This document shows positions 49,002 through 56,774 of a DNA stretch of 64,000 nt, one piece after another. The stretch covers positions 8,549,415-8,613,414 of the forward strand of contig NZ_CP075691.1 of NCBI RefSeq assembly GCF_020026305.1. The letters run 5' to 3'. A model generated the notes under the pieces. The model did no database searches. It had not been told where the DNA came from and saw nothing but the letters and a program-made list of their open reading frames with translations. The translations under genes were made by a program, and so were the position numbers. This stretch comes from Streptomyces sp. 135 (GTDB lineage: Bacteria > Actinomycetota > Actinomycetes > Streptomycetales > Streptomycetaceae). How positions within the stretch are numbered: position 1 is the first letter of the stretch; every line of letters begins with the position of its first letter.

Positions 49002-50234
49002 TCAGGACGGCACAGGCTCCCTGCCCCACAGCTCGGCCCGGTGCGCCCCGATCAGCGCCCGGACGCGGTCCAGGACCTCCTCGACCGGCAGTGCGTCGAC
49101 GCGCCGCCCGTCCCGCAGCCGCAGGGCGACACGGCCATCGGCGGCCTCCTTCGCCCCGATGACCAGCTGGTAGGGCACGAGCCGGGCGGCCCGGACACGG
49201 GCGCCGAGGCTGCCGTGCTCGGGACCGGCCATCTCTGCGCGCAGCCCGAGCTCGGCACACCGCCGCAAGGTGACCTCCGCTTCCGGGAGTTGGGCCTCGG
49301 AGACCGGAAGAACCACCAGCTGGGTGGGTGCGAGCCAGGCGGGGAAGGCGCCGCCGTGCTCCTCGACGAGGTGCGCGACGGCTCTCTCGACGCTGCCGAT
49401 GACGCTGCGGTGGACCATCACCGGGCGGTGCTTCGCGCCGTCCGCGCCGATGTAGTGCAGGCCGAACCGCTCGGGCTGGTGGAAGTCGACCTGGACGGTG
49501 GAGAGGGTCGACTCCCGGCCCGCCCCGTCGGCGACCTGCACGTCGATCTTGGGACCGTAGAACGCGGCCTCACCCTCGACGGCCTCGTACGCCAGGCCGC
49601 AGCCGTCGAGTACCTCGGCCAGCAAGGCGGTGGAGCGCCGCCACTTCCCGGGATCGGCGACGTACTTGCCTCCGGGGCCAGGCAGCGAGAGCCGCAGGCG
49701 CGCCGGGCGGATGCCGAGCGCCTCGTACGCGCGGCGGATCATCTCCAGAGCGGCCCGCGCCTCGTCGGCGACCTGGTCCAGGGTGCAGAAGATGTGCGCG
49801 TCGTTGAGGTGGATGCTCCGTACCCGGTTCAACCCGCCGAGGACGCCGGAGAGTTCGGCGCGGTACATGCCGCCGAGCTCGGCCATGCGCAGCGGAAGCT
49901 CGCGGTAGCTGTGGGAGCGGGAACGGTAGATCACCGCATGGTGCGGACACAGGCTCGGCCGCAGCACGATCTGCTCGCCGCCCACGTCCATGGGCGGGAA
50001 CATGTCGTCGCTGTAGTGCGACCAGTGCCCGGAGATCTCATACAACTCCCGCTTGCCGAGCACCGGCGAGTACACGTGCCGGTATCCGGCCCGCCGTTCG
50101 GTGTCCCGGATGTACTCCTCCAGCGCGTGCCGAACGGCGGCGCCGTCCGGCAGCCAGTACGGCAGGCCCGCGCCGATCAGCGGATCGGTGCCGAACAGGC
50201 CGAGTTCGCGGCCGAGTCTGCGGTGGTCGTGCAT
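49002..50234 (-). CDS. thrS: short threonyl-tRNA synthetase lacking TGS and editing domains
   Basis: ATG 50234 preceded by GAGGAGA. 410 aa against about 640-660 for full ThrRS: the N-terminal TGS and editing domains are absent and the protein begins directly with the catalytic core (MHDHRRLGRELGLF, equivalent to the MRDHRKIG region of E. coli ThrRS). Class II motif 2 (MYRAELSGVLGGLNRVR), DDAHIFC-type NDAHIFC, the RPSLCPHH zinc-site region and motif 3 (VMVHRSVIGSVERAV) are present, as is the C-terminal anticodon-binding domain. It charges tRNA-Thr, presumably as a second copy beside a full-length housekeeping enzyme. Its leader carries a Thr-codon attenuator, so it should be made when Thr-tRNA is short. 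A role as self-resistance for a Thr-derived product is attractive, but similar paralogues occur in streptomycetes (S. coelicolor has two ThrRS genes), so a general stress role is equally possible. Confidence 0.93.
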   Translation of the reverse strand: MHDHRRLGRELGLFGTDPLIGAGLPYWLPDGAAVRHALEEYIRDTERRAGYRHVYSPVLGKRELYEISGHWSHYSDDMFPPMDVGGEQIVLRPSLCPHHAVIYRSRSHSYRELPLRMAELGGMYRAELSGVLGGLNRVRSIHLNDAHIFCTLDQVADEARAALEMIRRAYEALGIRPARLRLSLPGPGGKYVADPGKWRRSTALLAEVLDGCGLAYEAVEGEAAFYGPKIDVQVADGAGRESTLSTVQVDFHQPERFGLHYIGADGAKHRPVMVHRSVIGSVERAVAHLVEEHGGAFPAWLAPTQLVVLPVSEAQLPEAEVTLRRCAELGLRAEMAGPEHGSLGARVRAARLVPYQLVIGAKEAADGRVALRLRDGRRVDALPVEEVLDRVRALIGAHRAELWGREPVPS

Positions 50235-50272
50235 GGTGGTCTCCTCGCGGAAAGCGGGCAAGTGACCCCATG

Positions 50273-50306
50273 CCGAAGCCCCGGGGCACCTGCCCCGGGG
50301 CTTCGG
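50273..50306 (-). terminator. attenuator terminator upstream of thrS
   Basis: Perfect 16-bp inverted repeat (CCGAAGCCCCGGGGCA and its complement) with a 2-nt loop, 14 nt after the leader peptide stop and 38 nt before thrS. It should halt transcription before thrS unless its 5' arm is sequestered by the upstream leader segment. Confidence 0.88.
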
Positions 50307-50319
50307 ACTGAGACATCGG

Positions 50320-50373
50320 TCAGCGCGCCGGGACACTCTCCGGCGTCGTCGTCCTCATCGCGGCGCGCTTCAT
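50320..50373 (-). CDS. thrS leader peptide (17 aa, three Thr codons)
   Basis: Minus-strand ATG 50373 to TGA 50320 encodes MKRAAMRTTTPESVPAR. The three adjacent ACG codons, the location between promoter region and a perfect terminator, and the alternative pairings described for the attenuator identify it as a regulatory leader peptide, not a functional protein. No clear Shine-Dalgarno precedes it, and translation may be leaderless or weakly initiated. Confidence 0.8.
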   Translation of the reverse strand: MKRAAMRTTTPESVPAR

Positions 50374-50440
50374 GCGGACGACCGTAACAGGGCTGCCTCT
50401 GTCGCGAAATCGATTAATGACGTACGTCGGACGCCGTACG

Positions 50441-50641
50441 TCACCTGCGCCCGCCCCGCCGCGTCGTACGGCGCCAGCCGAAGGGGCCGGGCAGATCCAT
50501 CGAGGTCGTACGCCGGCCCGTGCTGCTGTGGGTCCGGCGGGGGCCGTGGTGGCCGCCGGTGGTGAGGGACCAGGAGCGCTTGTTGATGTTCAGACGCACC
50601 CCGGGAAGTATCCGGAAACTCTTGCGGAACGTGAGTGGCAT
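50441..50641 (-). CDS. DUF4236-family small protein
   Basis: 66 aa with a strong AGGAGGAG upstream of ATG 50641. The N-terminal FRKSFRILPGVRLNINK is the hallmark of DUF4236, a small basic domain of unknown role. Actinobacterial versions often keep only this segment followed by an Arg/Gly-rich tail, as here. No membrane span. It lies upstream of the thrS leader on the same strand, separated by 67 nt. Confidence 0.8.
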   Translation of the reverse strand: MPLTFRKSFRILPGVRLNINKRSWSLTTGGHHGPRRTHSSTGRRTTSMDLPGPFGWRRTTRRGGRR

Positions 50642-50754
50642 GGACTCCTCCTAGCGTCCCGCCACGGGTACCCGACCGGGGCGGCACCTCACGCGCGCGC
50701 CGACGTATGCGGCCCCCGAAAGAACCCTCGGCGTAAGGGGGTTGGGGCACCCCG

Positions 50755-52299
50755 CTACTTGTCGGGCAGGGGGAGCCGCAGACCCTCCCAGAGGCGGCGC
50801 GTGTCGGCCGCCGGATCCTCGTGTACGGCGGGCGCGTCATCGCCCAGCCGCATGACGGACCGCCGCTCGCCGTAGGCGGGCCAGGGCGGCAGGGCGCAGC
50901 CCGGGGCGTCCGGGCGCCCGGTCCCGGCGAACGAGATCCACGCCTCGCGCATCCGACGGGAGAGGTCCTGCGGGGCGTCGGGGCCGAGGAGCGGGTCACA
51001 GAGGTTGCCGAAGACGAAGCCGACGTCCGCCAGGTGGCAGGCGCCCAGAGCGCCGTCCAGGGCGGGCGTGGGCCACGCGAACTCGTACACGTAGGTCCGC
51101 GCACCGAGCGCCGCCCGGGCCTCGGCCACCCGGAGTGCGGGGATGCGATAGGCGTGGTCGGTCATGGCCGCGGAGAGCAGGTCGCCGGGGGCGGCGTCCG
51201 GACGTGTGGCCGCGTAGACGGCGCGGGCCTTGGCGGGGTCGTCGAGGCCGAGCCCGGCGAGGAGGCCGTGCAGCACGCCGTCCGTGACGCGCGGCGCGAT
51301 CCCCAGGGGGACGAGGAAGAGACGGAACTCCTCGGTGGTCGTACCCGTGAGGAGATCGATGTCCGCGCCGGTCCCGCCGGCGAGGGCGTCGATGGGCCGC
51401 TCGGGCAGGGTGGCCCCGTCCACCACGGGCAGCACCGTGGTGCCGCCGCCCGCCGACTCGCCCCACAGCCCGGGGTCCTCGGCCCGCGCGATCTCCCGGC
51501 CGAGCGCGCTGTCGGCGGCGACGAGCCGCTCGGGCGGTACGGCGGCCAGCCCCTCGCGCGTCGGCTCGGCCCCGGCGAGGGCGGCCAGCCGCTCGGTGAC
51601 GCGCCGTGCGACGCTCTTTGGATGGCTGTGGTGCCCGGCCCCGCTCTGCGTGATCGCACGGCGGAACAGCCCGCGGGCCCGCGGCATGGTCATCAGCGCC
51701 GTGATGCTGATGGCGCCCGCGGACTGGCCGAAGACGGTGACGTTGTCCGGGTCGCCGCCGAACCCGGCGATGTTGTCCCGCACCCATTCCAGCGCGGCGA
51801 TCTGGTCCAGGAGACCGAGGTTGGCCGTGCCGTCGGGCAGCAGCAGGAAACCTTCCGCGCCGAGGCGGTAGTTGAGGGTGACGCACACGACGCCGTCGGC
51901 GGCGAGGCGTGTCCCGTCATAGGTGGGCAGGGAACCGGCCCCGTTGCGGAACGCGCCGCCGTGGATCCAGACCATGACCGGCAGCCGCCCTCCGGTACGG
52001 CCCGGTGCCGGCGTCCATACGTTGACGCTGAGGCAGTCCTCGCCCGGCTCTCCCGCGTCCGCCAGCAGGCCGGCCATTGCGGGGAGATAGCCCGGCTGGG
52101 GCGCGGGCGGACCGGGGCTGAACGCGTCCCTCACCCCCGCCCACGGCTCCGGCGCCTCGGGCGGCCGCAGTCGGCGCGGACCGAAGGGCGGAGCCGCGTA
52201 GGGGATGCCCGAGAACGCGGTGACCTCGCCCGCCACGCGGAAGGTGCGTACCGGGCCCGCCGTGGTGGGGACGGTGGTGAACATGGGGTGCCTCGTCAC
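50755..52299 (-). CDS. type-B carboxylesterase
   Basis: 514 aa from GTG 52299 (GGGAAGA upstream); an internal ATG at 52284 is an equally good start. The alpha/beta-hydrolase motifs of the carboxylesterase/para-nitrobenzyl esterase family are clear: FSGIPYAAPPFG, EDCLSVNVWTP, the oxyanion-hole HGGAF, nucleophile elbow GQSAGA, and the histidine in CHLADVGFVFGN; the acid is probably in TGTTTEEF. There is no signal peptide, so it should be cytoplasmic. It hydrolyses esters of unknown identity. The next gene on its 5' side is divergent, with 213 bp between them. Confidence 0.92.
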   Translation of the reverse strand: MTRHPMFTTVPTTAGPVRTFRVAGEVTAFSGIPYAAPPFGPRRLRPPEAPEPWAGVRDAFSPGPPAPQPGYLPAMAGLLADAGEPGEDCLSVNVWTPAPGRTGGRLPVMVWIHGGAFRNGAGSLPTYDGTRLAADGVVCVTLNYRLGAEGFLLLPDGTANLGLLDQIAALEWVRDNIAGFGGDPDNVTVFGQSAGAISITALMTMPRARGLFRRAITQSGAGHHSHPKSVARRVTERLAALAGAEPTREGLAAVPPERLVAADSALGREIARAEDPGLWGESAGGGTTVLPVVDGATLPERPIDALAGGTGADIDLLTGTTTEEFRLFLVPLGIAPRVTDGVLHGLLAGLGLDDPAKARAVYAATRPDAAPGDLLSAAMTDHAYRIPALRVAEARAALGARTYVYEFAWPTPALDGALGACHLADVGFVFGNLCDPLLGPDAPQDLSRRMREAWISFAGTGRPDAPGCALPPWPAYGERRSVMRLGDDAPAVHEDPAADTRRLWEGLRLPLPDK

Positions 52300-52512
52300 G
52301 TCGTCGATCTTCCCGGCCCATCCTCACGGCGGCCCCCGAAACGGACAACTCAATTTCTTCGTCCTGTTTCCTCGTCCTGTGAAAGTGGTCACAAGGCCCG
52401 AACTCATGATCGGGGTCGGGTGCCCATCGCGCACCGAGTTCGCGTAAGGTCGCGGGTCGGCCACCCACGGCCGACCCGAACCACACCGTCACCGAACAAG
52501 GAGTCGCAGGTC

Positions 52513-52686
52513 ATGCCGGCCAATGACGCCGCCCAGGCGCCGATCTATGAAACCCTCGTCCAGGAGCACGGCGACGTCCTCGCCACGGCTCGCAAGGCCG
52601 CGGAGGAGACCCAGCAGACGGCGCAGGACGTACTCGACTTCAGCACCCCGCCCCGCGGGAACGTGCCCGCGGAGCCCGCGTCCTGA
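52513..52686 (+). CDS. small hypothetical protein, 57 aa
   Basis: AAGGAG (52498-52503) lies 9 nt before ATG 52513. The 57-aa product begins MPANDAAQAPIYETLVQEHG, is hydrophilic and helical in the middle, and ends Pro-rich. It matches the style of short conserved Streptomyces hypotheticals, but I do not recognise the family. It is followed 56 bp later by another small gene in the same direction. Confidence 0.6.
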   Translation: MPANDAAQAPIYETLVQEHGDVLATARKAAEETQQTAQDVLDFSTPPRGNVPAEPAS

Positions 52687-52742
52687 TCCGGCCCCGGGGC
52701 ACCGTTTCGCGCCGAGGGCGGCCGATCGGCCAGGATGAGGCC

Positions 52743-53009
52743 ATGGACTACGAGTTCTGGAAAGAGATCCACGACCGCGGCGGCATCCCCGCGGTCAGGA
52801 GCGCGCTGGCGGACCTCCCCGAGGACCTGCCCCCGCAGGAGGCGGGGGCCGCGGCCGAGCTGGCCCTGAAGGTCATCGAGGAGGACATCGCCCGCATCAA
52901 CGCCCGCGCCGACGAGGCGGAGGCGAGGACCCGCGACCTGGCCGAGCAGACCCGAGAGGTGAACCGGCAGCTCACGGAGAACGCCCCCCGCGGCTCGCAC
53001 GAGGCCTGA
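52743..53009 (+). CDS. small helical hypothetical protein, 88 aa
   Basis: ATG 52743 with AGGATGAGG just upstream. 88 aa, starting MDYEFWKEIHDRGG and continuing as a long Glu/Arg/Ala-rich helix (res about 35-80) with coiled-coil character. No signal peptide or membrane span. Probably in one operon with the 57-aa gene. Function unknown. Confidence 0.65.
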   Translation: MDYEFWKEIHDRGGIPAVRSALADLPEDLPPQEAGAAAELALKVIEEDIARINARADEAEARTRDLAEQTREVNRQLTENAPRGSHEA

Positions 53010-53162
53010 GGGGAGCGCCACCCGGGTACGTCGGGCAAGGCGTGCGAAGTACGGCACCGCCGATCGCGGAGCCGGCATACGCGGGCATGGCGGGCGCACG
53101 CCGCAGAGCCACATGTTGCGGGCCGGCAGTGCGGCGGGCGGGTCCTATACAACCGGGCCCAC

Positions 53163-53500
53163 CGTCCACGTCGCCCGGCCGAGCGTCCGGGCCCACCGCG
53201 CATGTCGCCAGGCCGTACCTCAGGGCTCACCGTGCGCGCCGTTCGGCCGTACCTCAGGGCCCCCGTGCATGCCGTCCGGCCGTACCTCAGGGCCCCGTGC
53301 ATGCCGCCCGCCAAACGTCCGGGGCCACCGTGCGTGCAGCCTGGCCGTACCTCAGGGCTCACCGTGCATGCCGCCCGGCCGTACAGTCGGACCTCCCCCC
53401 GTGCATGCCGCTCGCCGAGCGTCCGGGGCCACCGTGCATGCCGTCCGGCCGGACCTCCGAACCTGCCGTGCGCGCCGCCCGGCCTCACCTCCGGACGCAC
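53163..53500. repeat. minisatellite of about ten 33-34-bp units
   Basis: Contiguous imperfect units begin with CCGTGCATGCCG or variants at about 53163, 53196, 53230, 53263, 53295, 53328, 53362, 53399, 53432 and 53466. Two unit types are interspersed: one ends GGCCGTACCTCAGGGC, the other GCGTCCGGGGCCA. Each carries a GCATGC-like palindrome. The array fills most of the 606-bp gap (53010-53615) between the 88-aa gene and the 3' end of the regulator. Frames through it are open only because of composition; I see no credible gene in the gap. Confidence 0.8.
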
Positions 53501-53615
53501 CGCGTGACCGGGCGGCAGCGGTCGGCCAGGAGCCGGATCTCCGCCCGCGCCACCCCGACCGGACCGCACCGCTTCCGCCGCCGGCAGGGCACCGCCCGGC
53601 CCCGGCGGCGAGCCG

Positions 53616-56423
53616 TCACGTGCGGGCCATGAGCCGTACCATCGCCGTGTCGTACCGCGCCTGGAGCCCCGCGTCCGCCGAGACGCGGAGCAACGCGCCG
53701 AGGGCCCGTACCGCGCCGTCGTCGTAGCCGCACGTCTCCGCCTCCAGCGCCGCGCTCTCCAGGCGGCGGATCCCCTCGGTCTCGTCGCCCATGCCCAGCA
53801 GGGCCTCCCCGATCGCGGTGAGCAGCAGCACGCGGGCCGCCGCCGACGCCTCCGAAGGGCCTTCGAGGTCCAGCGCGGCGACGGCCGTCTCGTGGGCCGC
53901 CTGCCACTCCCTGGCGTCCAGCCGATGCCGGGCGAGATGGCACAGGGCGAGGCGCTCGGTGTGCCGGTCGCCGACGCTGTGCGCGAGCTCCGCCGCCAGC
54001 GCGCACCCCTCGGCCGCCTCGTCCGGGCTGCCGAGCGCCGCCTGGGCGAGCGACAGGTTGATCAGCGCGGTCGCCTCGCCGCGCGTGTCCCGTGCCCGCG
54101 CGGCGAGCACCGGCGCGGCCTCCAGGTGGACCAGCGCCTCGTCGACGCGGCCCTCCTCGGTCAGCACCCACCCCAGCAGGGCCAGGACCCGCGACTCGGC
54201 GCGCGGGTCACCGTCGGCCCGCGCCGCCTCCAACGCCGTACGGAGCAGGGGAGTCCACCCGTCCCGCACCCGCCATACGATCTGCGGCCACATCCCGAGG
54301 ACGATCCGCCACGTCCTGCCGTGCAGCCCCGCGGAGTCCGCCGCGGCGGCCGCCAGTGTCAGGTCGTCGCGCTCGGCCGCGTACCAGGCCATGGCCCGCT
54401 CACGGTCGGCGAACTCCCGCAGGGCCCGCGGCGGGCGGAAGTCCGCGGGCAGGGTGAAGCAGGACTCGTCGCCGGGCTCGGCCGCGTCGGCGGCGGCCAG
54501 CGCGGTCGCCACGGTCAGGTCGAGCACGCGCGGCAGGGCCTCCGCCCCGGCATCCAGGTCACGCGCGTACAGCCGTACGAGATCGTGCAGCGTCCAGCGG
54601 TCCGGCCCCGCCCGCACGACGAGGTGCGCGGCGGTGAGCTTGTCCAGCGCAGCCTCGGCGGTCGCCGGGTCGGTGTCGGCGAGGGCGGCCGCCGCGTACC
54701 GGTCGACGTACACGCCCGGATGGCGCCCGAGGTGGGCGAACTGCCGCGCCGTGTCCGCCGGGAGACGGCGCACCGTGAGCCGCAGCGCGGCGCCCACGCC
54801 GGTGTCCTCCACGTCCAGGAGGCTCAACCGACGGGATTCGTCGGACAGTTCGGCGCACATCGCGCTCAGCGGTGACTCCGGCTGGTCCGCGAGCCGCGCG
54901 GCGGCCACCCGCAGTGCGAGCGGAAGCCCACCGCACAACTCGGCGAGGCGCCGCGCGGCCACCTCCTCCGCGAGCACCCGCTCCGGGCCGAGCACCGCGG
55001 CGAGCAGGGCGGTGCTGTCCTCCGGTTCGAGCACGTCGACGGGTACGGGACGCGCGGCGTCGGAGGCGATCAGGCCGCGCAGCCGGTACCGGCTCGTGAC
55101 GACGGTGACGCAGCGGGCACCGCCCGGCAGCAACTCCCTGACCTGCTCGGACGCCCGCGCGTTGTCGAGGACGACCAGCAACTGCCGCTCGGCGCACAGG
55201 GAGCGGAACAGCGCGGACGCGGCGCCGGCCGACTCCGGTATCCGGCGCGGCGCGACCCCCAGCGCCAGCAGGAACTCACGCAGCACCTCCAGCAGGGCCG
55301 GCTCTCCGGTCTCGCTGAAGCCGCGCAGGTCGGCGTAGAGCAGACCGCCGGGAAACTGCTCGCGGTTGCGGTGCGCCCAGTGCGTCACCAGCGCCGTCTT
55401 GCCGACGCCCGCGGGCCCGGTGACCAGACAGACGGGCGCTTCACCGGCGGCGGCCCGGGACAGCGCGGTCAGCTCCCCGCCCCGCCCGTGGAAACCTCGG
55501 GGCATACGAGGCAGCAGGTCGACCGGCGGCGCGGTGGCCACCGGGGGAGGAGGAGCCGCCGCCATGGCGCTCCTCACCGCAGCCTCCATGCGCTCACCGT
55601 CGATCTCACCCGAACCCGAGCCCGAGCCCGAACCCGAGCCCGAACCCGAACCCGAACCCGGGCCACCCGGATCCTCCTCCTCGCCCGTCCCGCGCAACGC
55701 GGCCGCGTAGGCGTCGGCCAGCTCCCGGCCGGGGTCGACGCCCAGCTCGTCGGCGAGCAGCCGCCGGGTGCGGTGGAACCAGTCGAGCGCCTCGGTCCGC
55801 CGCCCCGCCCGCTGCAGCGCCCTCATCAGCGCTGCCGACAGCGACTCACGCAGCGGATGGACGCCGGCTTCCGCCCGCAGCACGGCGGCGGCCCGCGCGT
55901 GCTCGCCCATGCGCGCGTAGGCCCCGGCCAGCGACTCCACGGAGGCCAGCCGCAGCTCCTCCAGCGCCTGGGCGGCGGCTTGCAGCGGCTGACTGGGATA
56001 CGCGCCGGTCAGCGCGGGCCCCTGCCACAGCGACAACGCCTCCTGATACATGGCCACGGCGTCGGCGGGCACCCGCTGACCGCGGGCCAGCGTCACCAGC
56101 TCCTCGAAGCGGTGGGCGTCCAGCAGCGACTCCGGCATCCGCAGGACGTACGCCGTGCCCTGGGTGACGAGTTCGACGCCGAACATCTCGGCCTCGGCGC
56201 CCGCGAGCAGCACCCGCAGCCGCGACACATGGCCCTGGATGACACCACGGGCCCGCGCCGGCGGCTCCTGGTCCCACAGCGCGGCCGTCAACTGCTCCAC
56301 CGGAACGGGATGGTTGGGCCGCAGCAACAGCGCGGCGAGCAGGCTGCGCCGCTTGGCGGGACCGAGCGGCAACACACCGACCTCAGTGGCCACGGAAACC
56401 GCTCCGAGCAGCCGGAACTCCAC
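53616..56423 (-). CDS. AfsR/SARP-family transcriptional regulator (HTH-BTAD-NB-ARC-TPR)
   Basis: 935 aa from GTG 56423 (AGGAGGAG upstream). Residues 1-95 are an OmpR-like winged helix (MEFRLLGAVSV, KRRSLLAALLLRPN), followed by the bacterial transcriptional activation domain to about res 245. A Gly-Ser spacer leads to an NB-ARC ATPase (Walker A GPAGVGKTAL, Walker B LLVVLDNA, GLPLALRVAA) and a C-terminal TPR-like array. The size matches AfsR-type regulators, which switch on secondary metabolism or development in streptomycetes. It is divergent from the P450 gene, with 351 bp between. It might control that gene or the PKS cluster, but 6 kb and several genes separate it from the latter, so the target is unknown. 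Confidence 0.92.
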   Translation of the reverse strand: MEFRLLGAVSVATEVGVLPLGPAKRRSLLAALLLRPNHPVPVEQLTAALWDQEPPARARGVIQGHVSRLRVLLAGAEAEMFGVELVTQGTAYVLRMPESLLDAHRFEELVTLARGQRVPADAVAMYQEALSLWQGPALTGAYPSQPLQAAAQALEELRLASVESLAGAYARMGEHARAAAVLRAEAGVHPLRESLSAALMRALQRAGRRTEALDWFHRTRRLLADELGVDPGRELADAYAAALRGTGEEEDPGGPGSGSGSGSGSGSGSGSGEIDGERMEAAVRSAMAAAPPPPVATAPPVDLLPRMPRGFHGRGGELTALSRAAAGEAPVCLVTGPAGVGKTALVTHWAHRNREQFPGGLLYADLRGFSETGEPALLEVLREFLLALGVAPRRIPESAGAASALFRSLCAERQLLVVLDNARASEQVRELLPGGARCVTVVTSRYRLRGLIASDAARPVPVDVLEPEDSTALLAAVLGPERVLAEEVAARRLAELCGGLPLALRVAAARLADQPESPLSAMCAELSDESRRLSLLDVEDTGVGAALRLTVRRLPADTARQFAHLGRHPGVYVDRYAAAALADTDPATAEAALDKLTAAHLVVRAGPDRWTLHDLVRLYARDLDAGAEALPRVLDLTVATALAAADAAEPGDESCFTLPADFRPPRALREFADRERAMAWYAAERDDLTLAAAAADSAGLHGRTWRIVLGMWPQIVWRVRDGWTPLLRTALEAARADGDPRAESRVLALLGWVLTEEGRVDEALVHLEAAPVLAARARDTRGEATALINLSLAQAALGSPDEAAEGCALAAELAHSVGDRHTERLALCHLARHRLDAREWQAAHETAVAALDLEGPSEASAAARVLLLTAIGEALLGMGDETEGIRRLESAALEAETCGYDDGAVRALGALLRVSADAGLQARYDTAMVRLMART
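55609..55662. repeat. hexanucleotide repeat coding for a Gly-Ser linker
   Basis: Nine CCCGAR/CCCGGG hexamers in tandem within the AfsR-type gene encode a (Gly-Ser)n hinge on the minus strand between BTAD and the ATPase. The unit is a multiple of three, so length changes keep the frame. Confidence 0.85.
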
Positions 56424-56774
56424 TGGTGCAACTCCTCCTGCGGGAAAAGATCCAGATTACCGGAGCCGTACACGTGTCCCACCGCCGACCGCGGGCGGCC
56501 CACCAGGCCCACCAGGCCCACCAGGCCCGGATGAGCGCGGAATGGGCGGTGCGGAAAGGACCGGGATGCGGACGGAAAGGGCAGATTTGTCAGGGTGACT
56601 TCGGGGCACACGGATCCCCGTGACCCGTTGATCACCGAGAGGCGACCGGCGGGCACGTGACCGAGTCGTGCGCCGGCCGGGGAAATGCATGCGGGTCCTG
56701 GTTCGGTCAGGATTCGAGGAGGGCCACCGCCCCCACATGCCGACGGCCTGCGTCTTTTCCACCAGGAGGACCTC
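56424..56774. other. intergenic region between divergent regulator and P450 genes
   Basis: 351 bp that must hold promoters in both directions, but I cannot single out -10/-35 boxes with confidence. It contains three perfect copies of the 9-bp unit CCCACCAGG (56499-56525). The ribosome sites of both flanking genes (AGGAGGAG, and AGGAGG at 56764) lie at its ends. Confidence 0.5.

Larger units (their letters stand above)
50273..50373 (-). promoter_or_regulatory. ribosome-mediated Thr attenuator (mutually exclusive hairpins)
   Basis: Transcribed on the minus strand. Segment 1 (50361-50368, GCGCGCCG) pairs with segment 2 (50323-50330, CGGCGCGC) around three Thr codons (50344-50352). Segment 2' (50328-50335, TGTCCCGG) can pair with segment 3 (50291-50298, CCGGGGCA, one G-U pair), and segment 3 is the inner part of the terminator's 5' arm. 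A ribosome stalled on the Thr codons would cover segment 1, freeing segment 2 to pair with 3 and prevent termination. This is the trp-type attenuation scheme, seen here by base pairing; regulation itself is inferred. Confidence 0.8.

Noticed and set aside
50235..50336. N-terminal extension of thrS to 50336
   Set aside because: It would be translated through the attenuator terminator; ATG 50234 has GAGGAGA and aligns with the family start.
53163..53500. CRISPR array
   Set aside because: Units are contiguous and imperfect, with no unique spacers and no cas genes.
53042..53632. 196-codon frame through the minisatellite
   Set aside because: All frames are open there because of GC content; the product is Arg/Pro-rich and unlike any protein family I know.
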